The position numbers and the translations under genes are program-made. Below, piece after piece: positions 20,065-30,360 of a DNA stretch of 64,000 nucleotides (the first letter of the stretch is position 1; every line of letters starts with the position of its first letter). Origin of the DNA: Glycomyces tenuis DSM 44171 (GTDB lineage Bacteria; Actinomycetota; Actinomycetes; Mycobacteriales; Micromonosporaceae). The stretch is taken from assembly GCF_000427885.1 (NCBI RefSeq), contig NZ_ATYW01000003.1:368159-432158 (forward strand). Reading direction: 5' to 3'. The notes under the pieces were generated by a model. That model made no database searches, was not told the origin of the DNA, and saw nothing but the letters and a program-made list of their open reading frames with translations.

Positions 20065-20885
20065 TGTCGACGACTGGACGCGAAAGCATCGAGGCCGGTC
20101 GCGCGGCCCTGGAGGCGTTCGCCGCCGGGGCCACGGCCGAGCAGCTCACCGAGTGCGGCCAGCAGCTGCTGGACGTGACGCGGTTCCTCGTCGACCAGCC
20201 TCGGCTGCGTCGCGCCCTGTCCGACCCCGCCCGCGAGGCGGACGACCGGGAGGGCCTGGTCAGGCGGCTCATCGCCGACCAGGTCGGCGCGGCCGCGACC
20301 GACATCACCGCCGCGCTGGTGCGCGGCCGCTGGGGCACCCCCGGCGAGCTCGTCAACGGCTGCGAGCAGCTCGCCGTCGAAGCCCTGCTCGCCGCCGGAG
20401 CGAAGGAGGGCACCCTCGCCGACATCGAGGACCAGCTGTTCCGCTTCGGGCGCCTGGTTGACGGAGACGCCGAACTGTCGTCAGTATTGGGTGCGACGGG
20501 CTCCGACCCGAAAGGCCGGGCCGCCCTGGTCGAGCGCCTGCTCGACGGCAAGGCCGAGCAGGTGACGGTCGAGCTGGCCGTCGCCGCGTGCCACGGCATC
20601 GGCGGGCGCGGCTTCCACGCCTCGCTCGAACACCTCGTCGAGGCCGCTGCTGCGGCCCGCGACGAGGCCGTGGCGTACGTGACCGTGGCGAAGCCGCTCG
20701 ACGAGTCCGGTGAGCGCAAGCTCGCCGCCAAACTCAGCCTCGTCTACGGCCGTCCCGTCGGCGTCAAGATCACCGTCGACCCCGCGGTCGTCGGAGGCAT
20801 CCGGGTGCAAGTCGGCTCGGACCTGTGGGACGGCAGCGTCTCACGCCGCCTCGACGAAGCCCGCCAAGCCTTGGCCGGACGCTGA
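20064..20885 (+). CDS. atpH: ATP synthase F1 subunit delta
   Basis: A 273-residue peripheral-stalk cap protein. At about 270 residues it is longer than the enterobacterial form (~177) but usual for actinobacteria. The C-terminal [22 protein letters not shown]...[35 protein letters not shown] pattern (here AYVTVAKPL) is the OSCP/delta signature. It overlaps atpF by one base. Confidence 0.96.
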   Translation: MSTTGRESIEAGRAALEAFAAGATAEQLTECGQQLLDVTRFLVDQPRLRRALSDPAREADDREGLVRRLIADQVGAAATDITAALVRGRWGTPGELVNGCEQLAVEALLAAGAKEGTLADIEDQLFRFGRLVDGDAELSSVLGATGSDPKGRAALVERLLDGKAEQVTVELAVAACHGIGGRGFHASLEHLVEAAAAARDEAVAYVTVAKPLDESGERKLAAKLSLVYGRPVGVKITVDPAVVGGIRVQVGSDLWDGSVSRRLDEARQALAGR

Positions 20886-20920
20886 ATCCAGCCGGTAACC
20901 AAAGAAAGGGAAACGTTCAG

Positions 20921-22555
20921 ATGGCTGAATTGACCATCTCCTCAGACGAGATTCGTAGCGCGCTCGACGACTACGTCTCGTCGTACCGGCCGGAGATCTC
21001 ACGTGAAGAGGTCGGTACCGTCACCAGCGCCGGCGACGGCATCGCGATCGTCGAGGGCCTGCCCTCGGCCATGGCCAACGAGCTCCTCGAGTTCGAGAGC
21101 GGCGTCATGGGCCTGGCCCTCAACCTCGACGTCCGCGAGATCGGCGCCGTCCTCCTGGGCGACCCGGTCAAGGTCGCCGAAGGCCAGAGCGTCAAGCGCA
21201 CCGGCAAGGTCCTGTCCGTGCCGGTGGGCGACAAGTTCCTCGGCCGCGTCGTCGACGCCCTGGGCAACCCCATCGACGACCTCGGCGAGATCGAGTCCGA
21301 GGGCGACCGCGAGCTCGAACTCCAGGCGCCGAACGTCATGAGCCGCCAGCCGGTGAGCGAGCCGGTCGAGACCGGCATCAAGGCCATCGACGCGATGACC
21401 GCGATCGGCCGCGGCCAGCGCCAGCTGATCATCGGCGACCGCAAGACCGGCAAGACCCAGGTCTGCGTCGACACGATCATCAACCAGCGCGCCAACTGGG
21501 AGTCCGGCGACCCGAAGAAGCAGCTGCGCTGCATCTACGTCGCGGTCGGCCAGAAGGGCTCGACCGTCGCCGGCATCAAGGCCATGCTCGAAGAGCACGG
21601 CGCGATGGAGTACACCACCATCGTCGCGGCCAACGCCGACGAGCCGGCCGGCCTGAAGTACCTGGCCCCCTACACCGGTTCGGCCATCGGGCAGCACTGG
21701 ATGTACGGCGGCAAGCACGTCCTCATCGTCTTCGACGACCTGTCGAAGCAGGCCGAGGCCTACCGCACCGTGTCGTTGCTGCTGCGCCGCCCGCCGGGCC
21801 GCGAGGCCTTCCCCGGTGACGTGTTCTACCTGCACTCCCGCCTGCTGGAGCGCTGCGCGAAGCTCTCCGACGAGCTCGGCGGTGGTTCGATGACCGGCCT
21901 GCCGATCATCGAGACCAAGGCCGGCGACATCTCGCAGTTCATCCCGACCAACGTCATCTCGATCACCGACGGCCAGGTCTTCCTCGAAGAGGGCCTGTTC
22001 AACTCGGGTGTGCGTCCGGCGATCAACGTCGGCACGTCCGTCTCCCGCGTCGGCGGCGCCGCCCAGACCAAGGGCATGAGCTCCGTGGCCGGCTCCCTGC
22101 GACTCGACCTCGCCCAGTACCGCGAGCTGGAGGCCTTCGCGGCCTTCGCCTCCGACCTGGACGCGGCCTCGAAGGCGCAGCTGGACCGCGGCCTCCGGAT
22201 GGTCGAGCTGCTCAAGCAGGGCGTGGCCGAGCCGCTCCCGATGGGCGAGGCGACCATCTCGATCTGGTCCGGCGTCTCGGGTGAGCTCGACGACATCCCG
22301 GTCGGCGAGGTCCGCCGCTTCGAGAGCGAGTTCCTCACCTACATGCGGGCCAACCACGCCGATCTCATCGCGACGCTGAACGAGGGCAAGGAGAAGGTCA
22401 AGGGCGAGCTCGCGGACAGCCTCAAGGCCGCCATCGCCAAGTTCAAGCGCATGTTCAACGCCCAGGCCGACGATCTCAACGTCACCGACGAGCCCGAGAC
22501 GGCGCTCGAAGGCGACGTCGACGTCGAGACCGTCAAGCGCGTCAAGAGGGGTTAG
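20921..22555 (+). CDS. atpA: ATP synthase F1 subunit alpha
   Basis: A 544-residue non-catalytic nucleotide-binding subunit. Landmarks are [15 protein letters not shown], Walker [10 protein letters not shown], the arginine-finger region and the alpha signature [14 protein letters not shown]. The ATG at 20921 follows AAAGAAAGGGAAA. There is a C-terminal extension (about 515-544, [26 protein letters not shown]), as in other actinobacterial alpha subunits, where such tails restrain ATP hydrolysis. Confidence 0.97.
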   Translation: MAELTISSDEIRSALDDYVSSYRPEISREEVGTVTSAGDGIAIVEGLPSAMANELLEFESGVMGLALNLDVREIGAVLLGDPVKVAEGQSVKRTGKVLSVPVGDKFLGRVVDALGNPIDDLGEIESEGDRELELQAPNVMSRQPVSEPVETGIKAIDAMTAIGRGQRQLIIGDRKTGKTQVCVDTIINQRANWESGDPKKQLRCIYVAVGQKGSTVAGIKAMLEEHGAMEYTTIVAANADEPAGLKYLAPYTGSAIGQHWMYGGKHVLIVFDDLSKQAEAYRTVSLLLRRPPGREAFPGDVFYLHSRLLERCAKLSDELGGGSMTGLPIIETKAGDISQFIPTNVISITDGQVFLEEGLFNSGVRPAINVGTSVSRVGGAAQTKGMSSVAGSLRLDLAQYRELEAFAAFASDLDAASKAQLDRGLRMVELLKQGVAEPLPMGEATISIWSGVSGELDDIPVGEVRRFESEFLTYMRANHADLIATLNEGKEKVKGELADSLKAAIAKFKRMFNAQADDLNVTDEPETALEGDVDVETVKRVKRG

Positions 22556-22557
22556 CC

Positions 22558-24926
<2,369 letters not shown>

Positions 24927-24940
24927 CCCTTCCGGCGGAG

Positions 24941-24990
24941 CGACGACCGCGGCCCCGTTCCTCGGATGAGGAGCGGGGCCGCGGTCGTCG
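24941..24990 (+). terminator. Strong hairpin closing the atp operon
   Basis: Perfect 17-bp arms (24941-24957 with 24974-24990) with further CCTC/GAGG pairing inside. It begins 14 nt after the atpD stop, where atpC would normally start. There is no T tract. Confidence 0.75.
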
Positions 24991-25098
24991 TGTGAGTCGA
25001 CGCTTTCCCGGCGCGACCGGTGCGGTGCCGCCGCGATCTCGTGAACCAGGCGGTGAGCGCCGCAAGGTCTTGACGCGGGGCGGCATGACCTGAGATAC

Positions 25099-25111
25099 TT
25101 GATGTCATCAA
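25099..25111. promoter_or_regulatory. MarR-type operator 1
   Basis: Perfect palindrome with arms TTGATG/CATCAA around one base, 51 nt upstream of the MarR start at 25163, in a low-GC patch likely to contain the promoter. Confidence 0.55.
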
Positions 25112-25130
25112 TTATCGACCTTGTCTACGG

Positions 25131-25143
25131 ATGATGACATCAA
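25131..25143. promoter_or_regulatory. MarR-type operator 2
   Basis: Second copy of the same palindrome (ATGATG/CATCAA, 12 of 13 positions), 32 bp (three helix turns) from operator 1 and just ahead of the ribosome binding site. Paired sites suggest autorepression of the MarR-DoxX operon. Confidence 0.5.
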
Positions 25144-25162
25144 CCATCTCGGGAGGGCCAGG

Positions 25163-25579
25163 GTGACCGAAGCGAGCAACGAGTTCTTCGCCACCATGTA
25201 CGTCTTCGCGGAGCGGCTGCGCGACGACTACGAGACGGCGGCCGCGGCCGCCGATCTGACCGCGTCGCAGGCGATCGTGATCGGTCTGCTCTCCGAACCG
25301 CTGCCGATGGGCGACCTCGCCGCCCAGCGGCACTGCGACCCGTCCAACATCACGGGCCTGGTCGACCGGTTGGAGGACAAAGGGCTGGTAGCTCGTTCCC
25401 CTCACCCCACCGACCGTCGAGTCAAGCGGGTGGAGCTGACCCCTGAAGGGCGGCGGCGTCTCGCCCGGTTCCACGAGGAGCTGTCGCGCGTCTCGTGCCT
25501 CAACGACCTGACCGCCGACCAACGGCGTCGACTGCTCACCTCGGTGCCGTCACTGGAACCGGAAACCACCGACCGATAG
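25163..25579 (+). CDS. MarR family transcriptional regulator
   Basis: A 138-residue winged-helix repressor: EFFATMYVFAERLRDDYETAAAAADLTASQAIVIGLLSE, recognition helix CDPSNITGLVDRLEDKGLVARSPHPTDRRVKRVELTPEG, and C-terminal dimer helix. The GTG at 25163 is chosen because GGGAGGG lies 5 nt upstream; the frame is open to a TTG at 25121, but that start would lie ahead of operator 2. It probably represses itself and the DoxX gene 38 bp downstream. It replaces atpC in the normal order. Confidence 0.88.
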   Translation: MTEASNEFFATMYVFAERLRDDYETAAAAADLTASQAIVIGLLSEPLPMGDLAAQRHCDPSNITGLVDRLEDKGLVARSPHPTDRRVKRVELTPEGRRRLARFHEELSRVSCLNDLTADQRRRLLTSVPSLEPETTDR

Positions 25580-25617
25580 ACCGTCGCGAGCCTCTCCGTT
25601 CGCTGAGGAGCAACATC

Positions 25618-25986
25618 ATGTTCATTGCCACCGTCGTTTGCAGTGCGCTTCTAGGGCTGGCCTTCCTCGGAAGCGGCCTTATGAAAGCGATCGGGAAGCC
25701 CGACGTCGTAGAAGGACTCGGACGGCTCGAGGTGAGCCCGCCCCTGGTGCGAGCGATCGGCGCGCTCGAGGTCGCCGGAGCGGTCGGCGCCCTTGTCGGC
25801 CTCGCCGTCCCGTGGCTGGGCATCGCGGCGGCCGTCGGCCTCGCGCTCTTGATGATCGGTGCGATCGGTTTCCACGCGCGCGCCGGGGACTACAGCGACC
25901 CCAAGCTCCGCGGACCCGCCTTCATGCCGATCGTCCTGCTTCTGCTCGCGGCCGCGACGGCGATGTCGCGCTTCCTCAGCATTTGA
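25618..25986 (+). CDS. DoxX family membrane protein
   Basis: A 122-residue protein with four membrane helices (FIATVVCSALLGLAFLGSGLMKAI, VRAIGALEVAGAVGALVGLAV, LGIAAAVGLALLMIGAIGFHA, FMPIVLLLLAAATAMSRFL). GSGLMK with a following K-x-P-x-V is the DoxX-like pattern. GAGGAG lies 8 nt before the ATG at 25618. MarR-DoxX pairs are common in actinobacteria and usually respond to redox or phenolic stress; the substrate here is unknown. Confidence 0.85.
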   Translation: MFIATVVCSALLGLAFLGSGLMKAIGKPDVVEGLGRLEVSPPLVRAIGALEVAGAVGALVGLAVPWLGIAAAVGLALLMIGAIGFHARAGDYSDPKLRGPAFMPIVLLLLAAATAMSRFLSI

Positions 25987-25990
25987 GTGA

Positions 25991-26542
25991 CTAGTCGTCC
26001 CCGCTGTCGTCGTCGTCATCGTCGTCATCGCCGCCGCTGGTGTGGATCGAGGACTGCGGCGCGCCGTCGACGCAGGCGATGGTGTACTCGAATTCGCTGG
26101 CGCCCTCGAACTCGATCTCGGCGTCCTCGCCGGGGCCCGGGTCGACCGAGGAGACCTGCCAGCCCTGCGCGGCCACCCACCACATCAGCTCGACCTGTGC
26201 TCCCGAGCACCGCGCCAGGAAGGTGCCGCCGTCGACGGCGAAGACCTCTTCGCCCGTCTCGGCGCCGCCGCTGGGGATCTCGTCGAGCTGGCCGGTCGGT
26301 TCGGGGGACGGGGAGGCCTCCTCGCCGGGCGACTCGCTCGGCGAGGCCTCGGGGGACGGCGTCCCTCCCGCGGAGGAGGAGGCCGTCGCGTCCTCCAGCG
26401 CCGCCTGCACACTCTCCTCGGACACCGGCTCGGTCGGCGGCCCCAGGGTCCCGCCCTGAGCCAGCGCCACCGCGCCGACGCCCGCGGCGACGGCGATCAC
26501 CGCCGCGGCCGCCCAACCGGTCACTACCCACTGTCGTCGCAT
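25991..26542 (-). CDS. Secreted/anchored Ser-Pro-Glu-rich protein with poly-Asp tail
   Basis: A 183-residue protein I do not recognise. Residues 9-29 form a signal or anchor helix, 35-90 a Ser/Pro/Glu/Gly linker (SPEASPSESPGEEASPSPEP), and 95-165 a small folded domain with two Cys (FLARCSGAQVELMWWVAAQGWQVSSVDPG and YTIACVDG) that could form a disulfide. The end is DDDDDDDD-SGDD. It is divergent from the response-regulator gene, and the three-hexamer box lies 24-51 nt upstream of its start in the same orientation as in front of the DUF4956 gene, so it is a likely target of that regulator. Confidence 0.7.
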   Translation of the reverse strand: MRRQWVVTGWAAAAVIAVAAGVGAVALAQGGTLGPPTEPVSEESVQAALEDATASSSAGGTPSPEASPSESPGEEASPSPEPTGQLDEIPSGGAETGEEVFAVDGGTFLARCSGAQVELMWWVAAQGWQVSSVDPGPGEDAEIEFEGASEFEYTIACVDGAPQSSIHTSGGDDDDDDDDSGDD

Positions 26543-26565
26543 GTTCCCAGCTTGCCTCCCACGAC

Positions 26566-26593
26566 GTTAAGAGAAGGATAAGGGCGTTCTAAG
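26566..26593. promoter_or_regulatory. Predicted OmpR-type response-regulator box 1
   Basis: Three direct hexamers, GTTAAG (26566), GATAAG (26577) and TCTAAG (26588), are spaced by exactly 5 nt each, an 11-bp period that puts them on one face of the helix. This is the classical layout for tandem binding of OmpR/PhoB-family dimers. The first two hexamers recur with the same spacing at 30275. The box lies between the secreted-protein gene and the response-regulator gene. Confidence 0.6.
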
Positions 26594-26642
26594 TCCGCGC
26601 CAGATCACCTCCCCGAGGTGGACCGGTGATCCGACGGCGACA

Positions 26643-26648
26643 TAGAGT
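26643..26648 (+). promoter_or_regulatory. Candidate -10 of the two-component operon
   Basis: TAGAGT ends 6 nt before the ATG at 26655, implying a leaderless or nearly leaderless transcript. The three-hexamer box is centred about 75-80 nt upstream of the implied start point. Confidence 0.35.
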
Positions 26649-26654
26649 CCCTGC

Positions 26655-27353
26655 ATGGCTCAGCTGCTCCTGATCGAAGACGACGAGCGCGTCCGCACCA
26701 CCCTGCTGCGGTCCCTGCGCGACCTCGACCACCAGGTCGCCTCCGCGCCCGACGCGATGACCGGGCTGCGCGCCGCGGTCGACCACCGGCCCGACCTGGT
26801 GGTGCTCGACCTCGGCCTGCCCGACCTCGACGGCGGCGAGATGCTGCGGATGCTGCGCGGCGTCTCCGACGTCCCGGTGATCGTCGCCACCGCCCGCGAC
26901 GACGAGAACGAGATCATCCGCATCCTCGGCGCCGGCGCCGACGACTACGTGGTCAAGCCGTTCACCGCCAGGCAGCTCGACGCCCGCATCCAGGCGGTCC
27001 TGCGCCGCGCCGGAGCCGTCGCGCAGGTCGAGGAGACCGTCGTGGTCGGGGGCCTGCGGATCGATCCGAGGGGTCGCTCGGCCCACCTCGACGGCAGGCC
27101 GCTCGAGCTGAGCCCGAAGGAGTTCGACCTGCTGCACTACCTGGCCTCGCGCGCCGGGGAGGTCGTCGCGAAACGGCGACTGCTCACCGACGTGTGGGAC
27201 CTGCCGTTCGGCGGCGCGGACAAGACCGTCGACGTTCACCTCGCGTGGCTGCGCCGCAAACTCGGCGAGACCGCCCAGCGTCCCCGGTTCCTGCACACCG
27301 TGCGCGGCGTCGGCGTCAAACTCGTCGACCCGGCCGAAGGGGACCGGCAGTGA
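26655..27353 (+). CDS. OmpR-family response regulator
   Basis: A 232-residue protein with a canonical receiver: acidic pair at residues 9-10, phospho-acceptor Asp52 in VVLDLGLPDLDGG, Thr/Ser switch in VIVATARDD, and Lys in YVVKPFTARQLDARI. The C-terminal winged helix is LSPKEFDLLHYLASRAGEVVAKRRLLTDVWD...KTVDVHLAWLRRKLGE, ending RFLHTVRGVGVKLV. It overlaps the kinase gene by GTGA, so both are made together. Predicted targets are its own intergenic region and the DUF4956-VTC operon, from the shared box. Confidence 0.95.
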   Translation: MAQLLLIEDDERVRTTLLRSLRDLDHQVASAPDAMTGLRAAVDHRPDLVVLDLGLPDLDGGEMLRMLRGVSDVPVIVATARDDENEIIRILGAGADDYVVKPFTARQLDARIQAVLRRAGAVAQVEETVVVGGLRIDPRGRSAHLDGRPLELSPKEFDLLHYLASRAGEVVAKRRLLTDVWDLPFGGADKTVDVHLAWLRRKLGETAQRPRFLHTVRGVGVKLVDPAEGDRQ

Positions 27354-28624
27354 GGGCCCGACTGACGCTGCTCGTGGCGGCCACCGCCGCTCTCCTCCTG
27401 CTCGCGTTCTCCGTTCCGATGGCGATTCTGCTGCGCAACACCACCGCCGAGCGGACCATCGACATCGCCGAGCAGGAGGCCCAAGACCTCATTCCGTTGA
27501 TCGCGTCCTCCGAGAAGGCGGCCGTGGAGTCGTATGTCGCGAACATGAACGCCTCCAGGGAATACCCGGTCACGGTGTTCTGGCCGGACGGCACGCTCAT
27601 CGGCGACGAGGCGCCGCGCTCGGACGCCGTCGAACTGGCCGCCATGGGCGGCTCGCTGACCGCCGAGGCCCCGGGAGGCAGGGAGATCCTCTTCAGCGTC
27701 CAGGGCCGCCCGGAGGGCACCGCCGTCATCCGGGTCTATGTGGCCGACGGCCAGCTCACGGCCGGGCTCGGCCGCTCGCTCCTGCTGCTCGGCGCGATCG
27801 CCGTGGTCCTGCTGGGCGTCGGGCTGCTCCTGGCCTCGCGCCTGGCGCGCGTGCTGCTGGTGCCGCTGGCCGACATGGCCGCCGTCTCGAACCGCCTCGC
27901 GGGCGGCGATCTGGAGGCCAGGGCCGCCGTCGACGGCCCGCCCGAGGTGCGGAACGTCGGCACCGCGCTCAACACGCTCGCCGACCGCATCAGGGACCTC
28001 CTCGAAGCCGAACGCGAACGCGTCGCCGACCTCTCGCACCGGCTGCGCACCCCGCTGACGGTGCTGCGGCTCGAGGCCGAGGCACTAGCGAACCCGGCCG
28101 AGCGCGAGACCGTCGACGAGGCCGTCGGCGAGGTGGAGCGCGCCGTCAACGCCGCGATCCGCGACGCCCGCAACCCCGGCCCCTCGGGGGCCGTGTGCGA
28201 CGCCGCGGCCGTGGTGGCCGAGCGGGTCGAGTTCTGGTCGGCACTGGCCGAGGACACCGCCCGCGAATGCCGCGTCCACCTGGCGCCCGGGCCGCTGCAG
28301 GTCCGGCTCTCGGGCGAGGAGCTGGCGGCGGCGATGGACTCGCTGCTCGCGAACGTCTTCGCCCACACTCCGGACGGGACCGCGTTCGAGGTGCGGCTGA
28401 GCCCGCGGCACGGCGGCGGGGCCGTCGTCGACGTGGTCGACGAGGGCCCCGGGCTGTCGGATCCGGCGGTGTTCGAGCGCGGCCGCAGCGAGGGCGGTTC
28501 GACCGGTCTGGGTCTCGACATCGCCCGCCGCGCGGCCGCGGCCTCGGGCGGCCAGATCTTCTTCGGCCAAGGCCCGGGAGGCGTCGGAGCCCTCATCCGC
28601 CTTGAGCTAGGGGGTGCCCTGTGA
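27350..28624 (+). CDS. Sensor histidine kinase
   Basis: A 424-residue membrane kinase: TM1 (about 5-27), a ~110-residue extracytoplasmic sensor domain without recognisable family, TM2 (about 143-163, LLLLGAIAVVLLGVGLLLASRL), HAMP (VPLADMAAVSNRLAGGDLEARA), HisKA with the phospho-acceptor His230 in DLSHRLRTPLTVLRLE (HRLRTP, not the usual HELRTP), N box LLANVFAHTPDGT, and G boxes VVDEGPGLSD and STGLGLDIARRAAAASGG. The stop codon lies inside the left arm of a foldback repeat; the last residues GGAL are encoded by it and match the end of the convergent VTC protein. Confidence 0.94.
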   Translation: MRARLTLLVAATAALLLLAFSVPMAILLRNTTAERTIDIAEQEAQDLIPLIASSEKAAVESYVANMNASREYPVTVFWPDGTLIGDEAPRSDAVELAAMGGSLTAEAPGGREILFSVQGRPEGTAVIRVYVADGQLTAGLGRSLLLLGAIAVVLLGVGLLLASRLARVLLVPLADMAAVSNRLAGGDLEARAAVDGPPEVRNVGTALNTLADRIRDLLEAERERVADLSHRLRTPLTVLRLEAEALANPAERETVDEAVGEVERAVNAAIRDARNPGPSGAVCDAAAVVAERVEFWSALAEDTARECRVHLAPGPLQVRLSGEELAAAMDSLLANVFAHTPDGTAFEVRLSPRHGGGAVVDVVDEGPGLSDPAVFERGRSEGGSTGLGLDIARRAAAASGGQIFFGQGPGGVGALIRLELGGAL

Positions 28625-28858
28625 ATCAGACCGGGCGTTATCCGGCCCGTTCGGCCCGCCCGTCGCCCACCGCCACCCGACATCGTGCTCGCTGCGCTCG
28701 CTCTGAAGGGAAGGCTGCGTTGTCGGGGCGACCAGATCCAACACCGGGATCTGGGCGCCCCTCCGCCCTCGTGGCGACGCTTGCGAGCCATACCTTGGCA
28801 CTGCGAGCGAACAAACGGACTCGGATACCACCTCGCCCTGATTCACAGGGCACCCCCT
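28609..28858. repeat. 250-bp nested foldback element between convergent genes
   Basis: Perfect 21-bp terminal inverted repeats (28609-28629 and 28838-28858), continuing imperfectly inward (TATCCG in both arms), plus a near-concentric central hairpin with 15-bp arms and one mismatch (28725-28739 with 28747-28761). The left arm contains the kinase stop codon and the right arm the VTC stop codon; both proteins end GGAL. The element also holds a 22-nt core related to the thrC/recG insert (28657-28680) and one conserved-loop stem-loop (28772-28790). It has no coding capacity I can support; it looks like a MITE-like or terminator element. Confidence 0.7.
28772..28790 (+). repeat. Conserved-loop stem-loop, copy 3
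   Basis: Stem TGGC/GCCA closing the 11-nt loop GACGCTTGCGA; a flanking G-T wobble can extend it. It lies inside the foldback element. Confidence 0.5.
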
Positions 28859-29619
28859 GGGCTCACCGGACCGAACCACTCCCTGATCTCGCGGGTCCAC
28901 GGGTTCGCGCGCAGCCACGGGAAGAGCACCGCCGCCGCCATGCAGTACTTGCTGACCGACACGGGCCGCGCCCCCAGCTCCCACAGCAGCCGGTCGACCG
29001 GGCCGCCGCCGCGCGCCGCCTTGACCTCCACGAGGCACAGCCGCCGCGCCGCGGCCGTTCCGGTCGCGGCGGTGCAGCTCAGGTCCTCGTCGACGGTGAC
29101 GCGGGTCGCCAGGCCGAGGTTCACCAGCGTGTGCCGCCGGTAGTCGGTGCGCAGCCGCGGGGCCATGCCCGCGGGCACGCCCGTCCCGTAGGCGGACCGG
29201 AGCGTCTCGGCCAGGAAGCCGGCGGCCTCCCCGGTGAGGCGCCCGGCGTCGGCCGCCGGGTAGGGGATCCGCTGCTTGACGGTGTTCTGGCGCGAGCCCT
29301 TGAGCTTGACTTCGAAGGCGCATTCGCCGGAGTCGGCGTAGGTCCGCGAGCGGACCTTGAACCGGCGCCTGCGGCCCTGACGGTGCTGCCGGTACGTCAA
29401 CAGGTCCGGGGTGTCGAAGTAGACCGACTCGTAGGCGAAGCGGCGCCGCCGGTCGATCTCCAGGCACGACCAGCCCCCGGCCTCGGCCAGGCGCTCGCGG
29501 AAGCGCCGGCAGACGGCGGGCGCGAGGAGGTACTTGGAGTCGACGCGGGTCTGGAGCGCCGCGGCGTCCACGACGGCCGCGAGGCCGATCGGCGCGAAGG
29601 CTTCGAGCCCGGTGTCCAT
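28843..29619 (-). CDS. VTC-domain (polyphosphate polymerase-like) protein
   Basis: A 258-residue protein of the VTC/CYTH-like tunnel fold. It has an alternating basic/acidic pattern: DSKYLLAPAVCRRF, FAYESVYFDTPDLLTYRQHRQGRRRRFKVRSRTY, CAFEVKLKGSRQNTVKQRIPY, LRTDYRRHTLVNL, RVTVDEDLS, LCLVEVKA, VSVSKYCMA. The Lys/Arg-rich strands and Glu/Asp metal ligands match the VTC4 catalytic domain, which in yeast makes polyphosphate from ATP; bacterial activity is inferred. ATG at 29619. DUF4956 and VTC genes are a recurrent pair in bacteria, often with a CotH kinase, which is absent here. Confidence 0.85.
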   Translation of the reverse strand: MDTGLEAFAPIGLAAVVDAAALQTRVDSKYLLAPAVCRRFRERLAEAGGWSCLEIDRRRRFAYESVYFDTPDLLTYRQHRQGRRRRFKVRSRTYADSGECAFEVKLKGSRQNTVKQRIPYPAADAGRLTGEAAGFLAETLRSAYGTGVPAGMAPRLRTDYRRHTLVNLGLATRVTVDEDLSCTAATGTAAARRLCLVEVKAARGGGPVDRLLWELGARPVSVSKYCMAAAVLFPWLRANPWTREIREWFGPVSPGGAL

Positions 29620-30218
29620 CAGATCCTCCCGACCGGCACGGTGCGGTCGGCGGGCGAGGCGACGGGCGCGGGCAGCGGCCGGTAGCGCACGTCGACGGTC
29701 ATGGTCTCGCGCACGTAGTCGGTGTCGACGACCTCGAACTTCCGGACCTCGGCGTCCAGGCGCCGCTCCAGGTCGGCCGCGAGCGCCGCCTCGCCGCGGT
29801 GGACGGTGTCGAGGATGACGATCCGGTGCCTGGACCGGTTCGCCAGGCGCGGATGGTCGGCGACGTACATGGTGGCGATGAGCAGGACGCTCAGCGAGAT
29901 CATGGCCGTCGGCCGCGAGGCCCCGATCCCGTTGATGAGGCCCAGCGCCAGGGCCGTGAAGTAGTAGCCGACGTCGCGCTGGGAGATCTGGTCGGAGCGC
30001 AGCCGCAGGATCGACAGGACGCCGAACAGGCCGAACGCCAGCCCGAGGCTGACCTGCTGGGAGAGCATGAGCGCCGAGACGGCGAAGACGCCGACGTTCA
30101 GGGCGACATAGGCCAGCGCCAGGTCCGTGCGGTGGTGGCGGCGGTAGTAGATCGCGCACGCCAGCACGGTGATCGCGAACAGGTTGACGGGCAAGGCGAG
30201 TGCGAGCGCGAGACTCAC
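29619..30218 (-). CDS. DUF4956 membrane protein
   Basis: A 199-residue protein with about four N-terminal helices (residues 3-22, 33-52, 55-75 and about 88-118), with the family motif GFGVLSILRLRSDQISQRDVGYYFTALALGLING (here GLFGVLSILRLRS), then a ~75-residue cytoplasmic ferredoxin-like domain (RHRIVILDTVHRGEAALAADLERRL). The GTG start follows AGGAGGA. Its stop overlaps the VTC start by one base (TGATG), so the pair probably forms a membrane complex, perhaps exporting or anchoring the polymer. A three-hexamer regulator box lies 57-84 nt upstream. Confidence 0.85.
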   Translation of the reverse strand: MSLALALALPVNLFAITVLACAIYYRRHHRTDLALAYVALNVGVFAVSALMLSQQVSLGLAFGLFGVLSILRLRSDQISQRDVGYYFTALALGLINGIGASRPTAMISLSVLLIATMYVADHPRLANRSRHRIVILDTVHRGEAALAADLERRLDAEVRKFEVVDTDYVRETMTVDVRYRPLPAPVASPADRTVPVGRI

Positions 30219-30274
30219 GGCGTTCCTCCTCGGGGTACGTGGATGTGCTTGAGGAAGAACGTAAGTCGGCGGCC

Positions 30275-30302
30275 GTTAAGGAACCGATAAGCCGTGAATA
30301 AA
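30275..30302. promoter_or_regulatory. Predicted OmpR-type response-regulator box 2
   Basis: GTTAAG (30275), GATAAG (30286) and AATAAA (30297), again with an exact 11-bp period. The first two hexamers are identical to box 1 at 26566. Relative to the downstream gene (DUF4956) it has the same orientation as box 1 has to the secreted-protein gene. Confidence 0.6.
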
Positions 30303-30360
30303 GGGCGTCCAAAGCTGGAACCGGCAGTGCACGGCGCCCGAACGGCAAGGGGCCGAACGG

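Noticed and set aside
28621-29685. 354-codon plus-strand open frame across the foldback element and the VTC gene
   Set aside because: Shadow of the VTC gene. The composition is Arg/Gly/Ala-biased with no recognisable motif.
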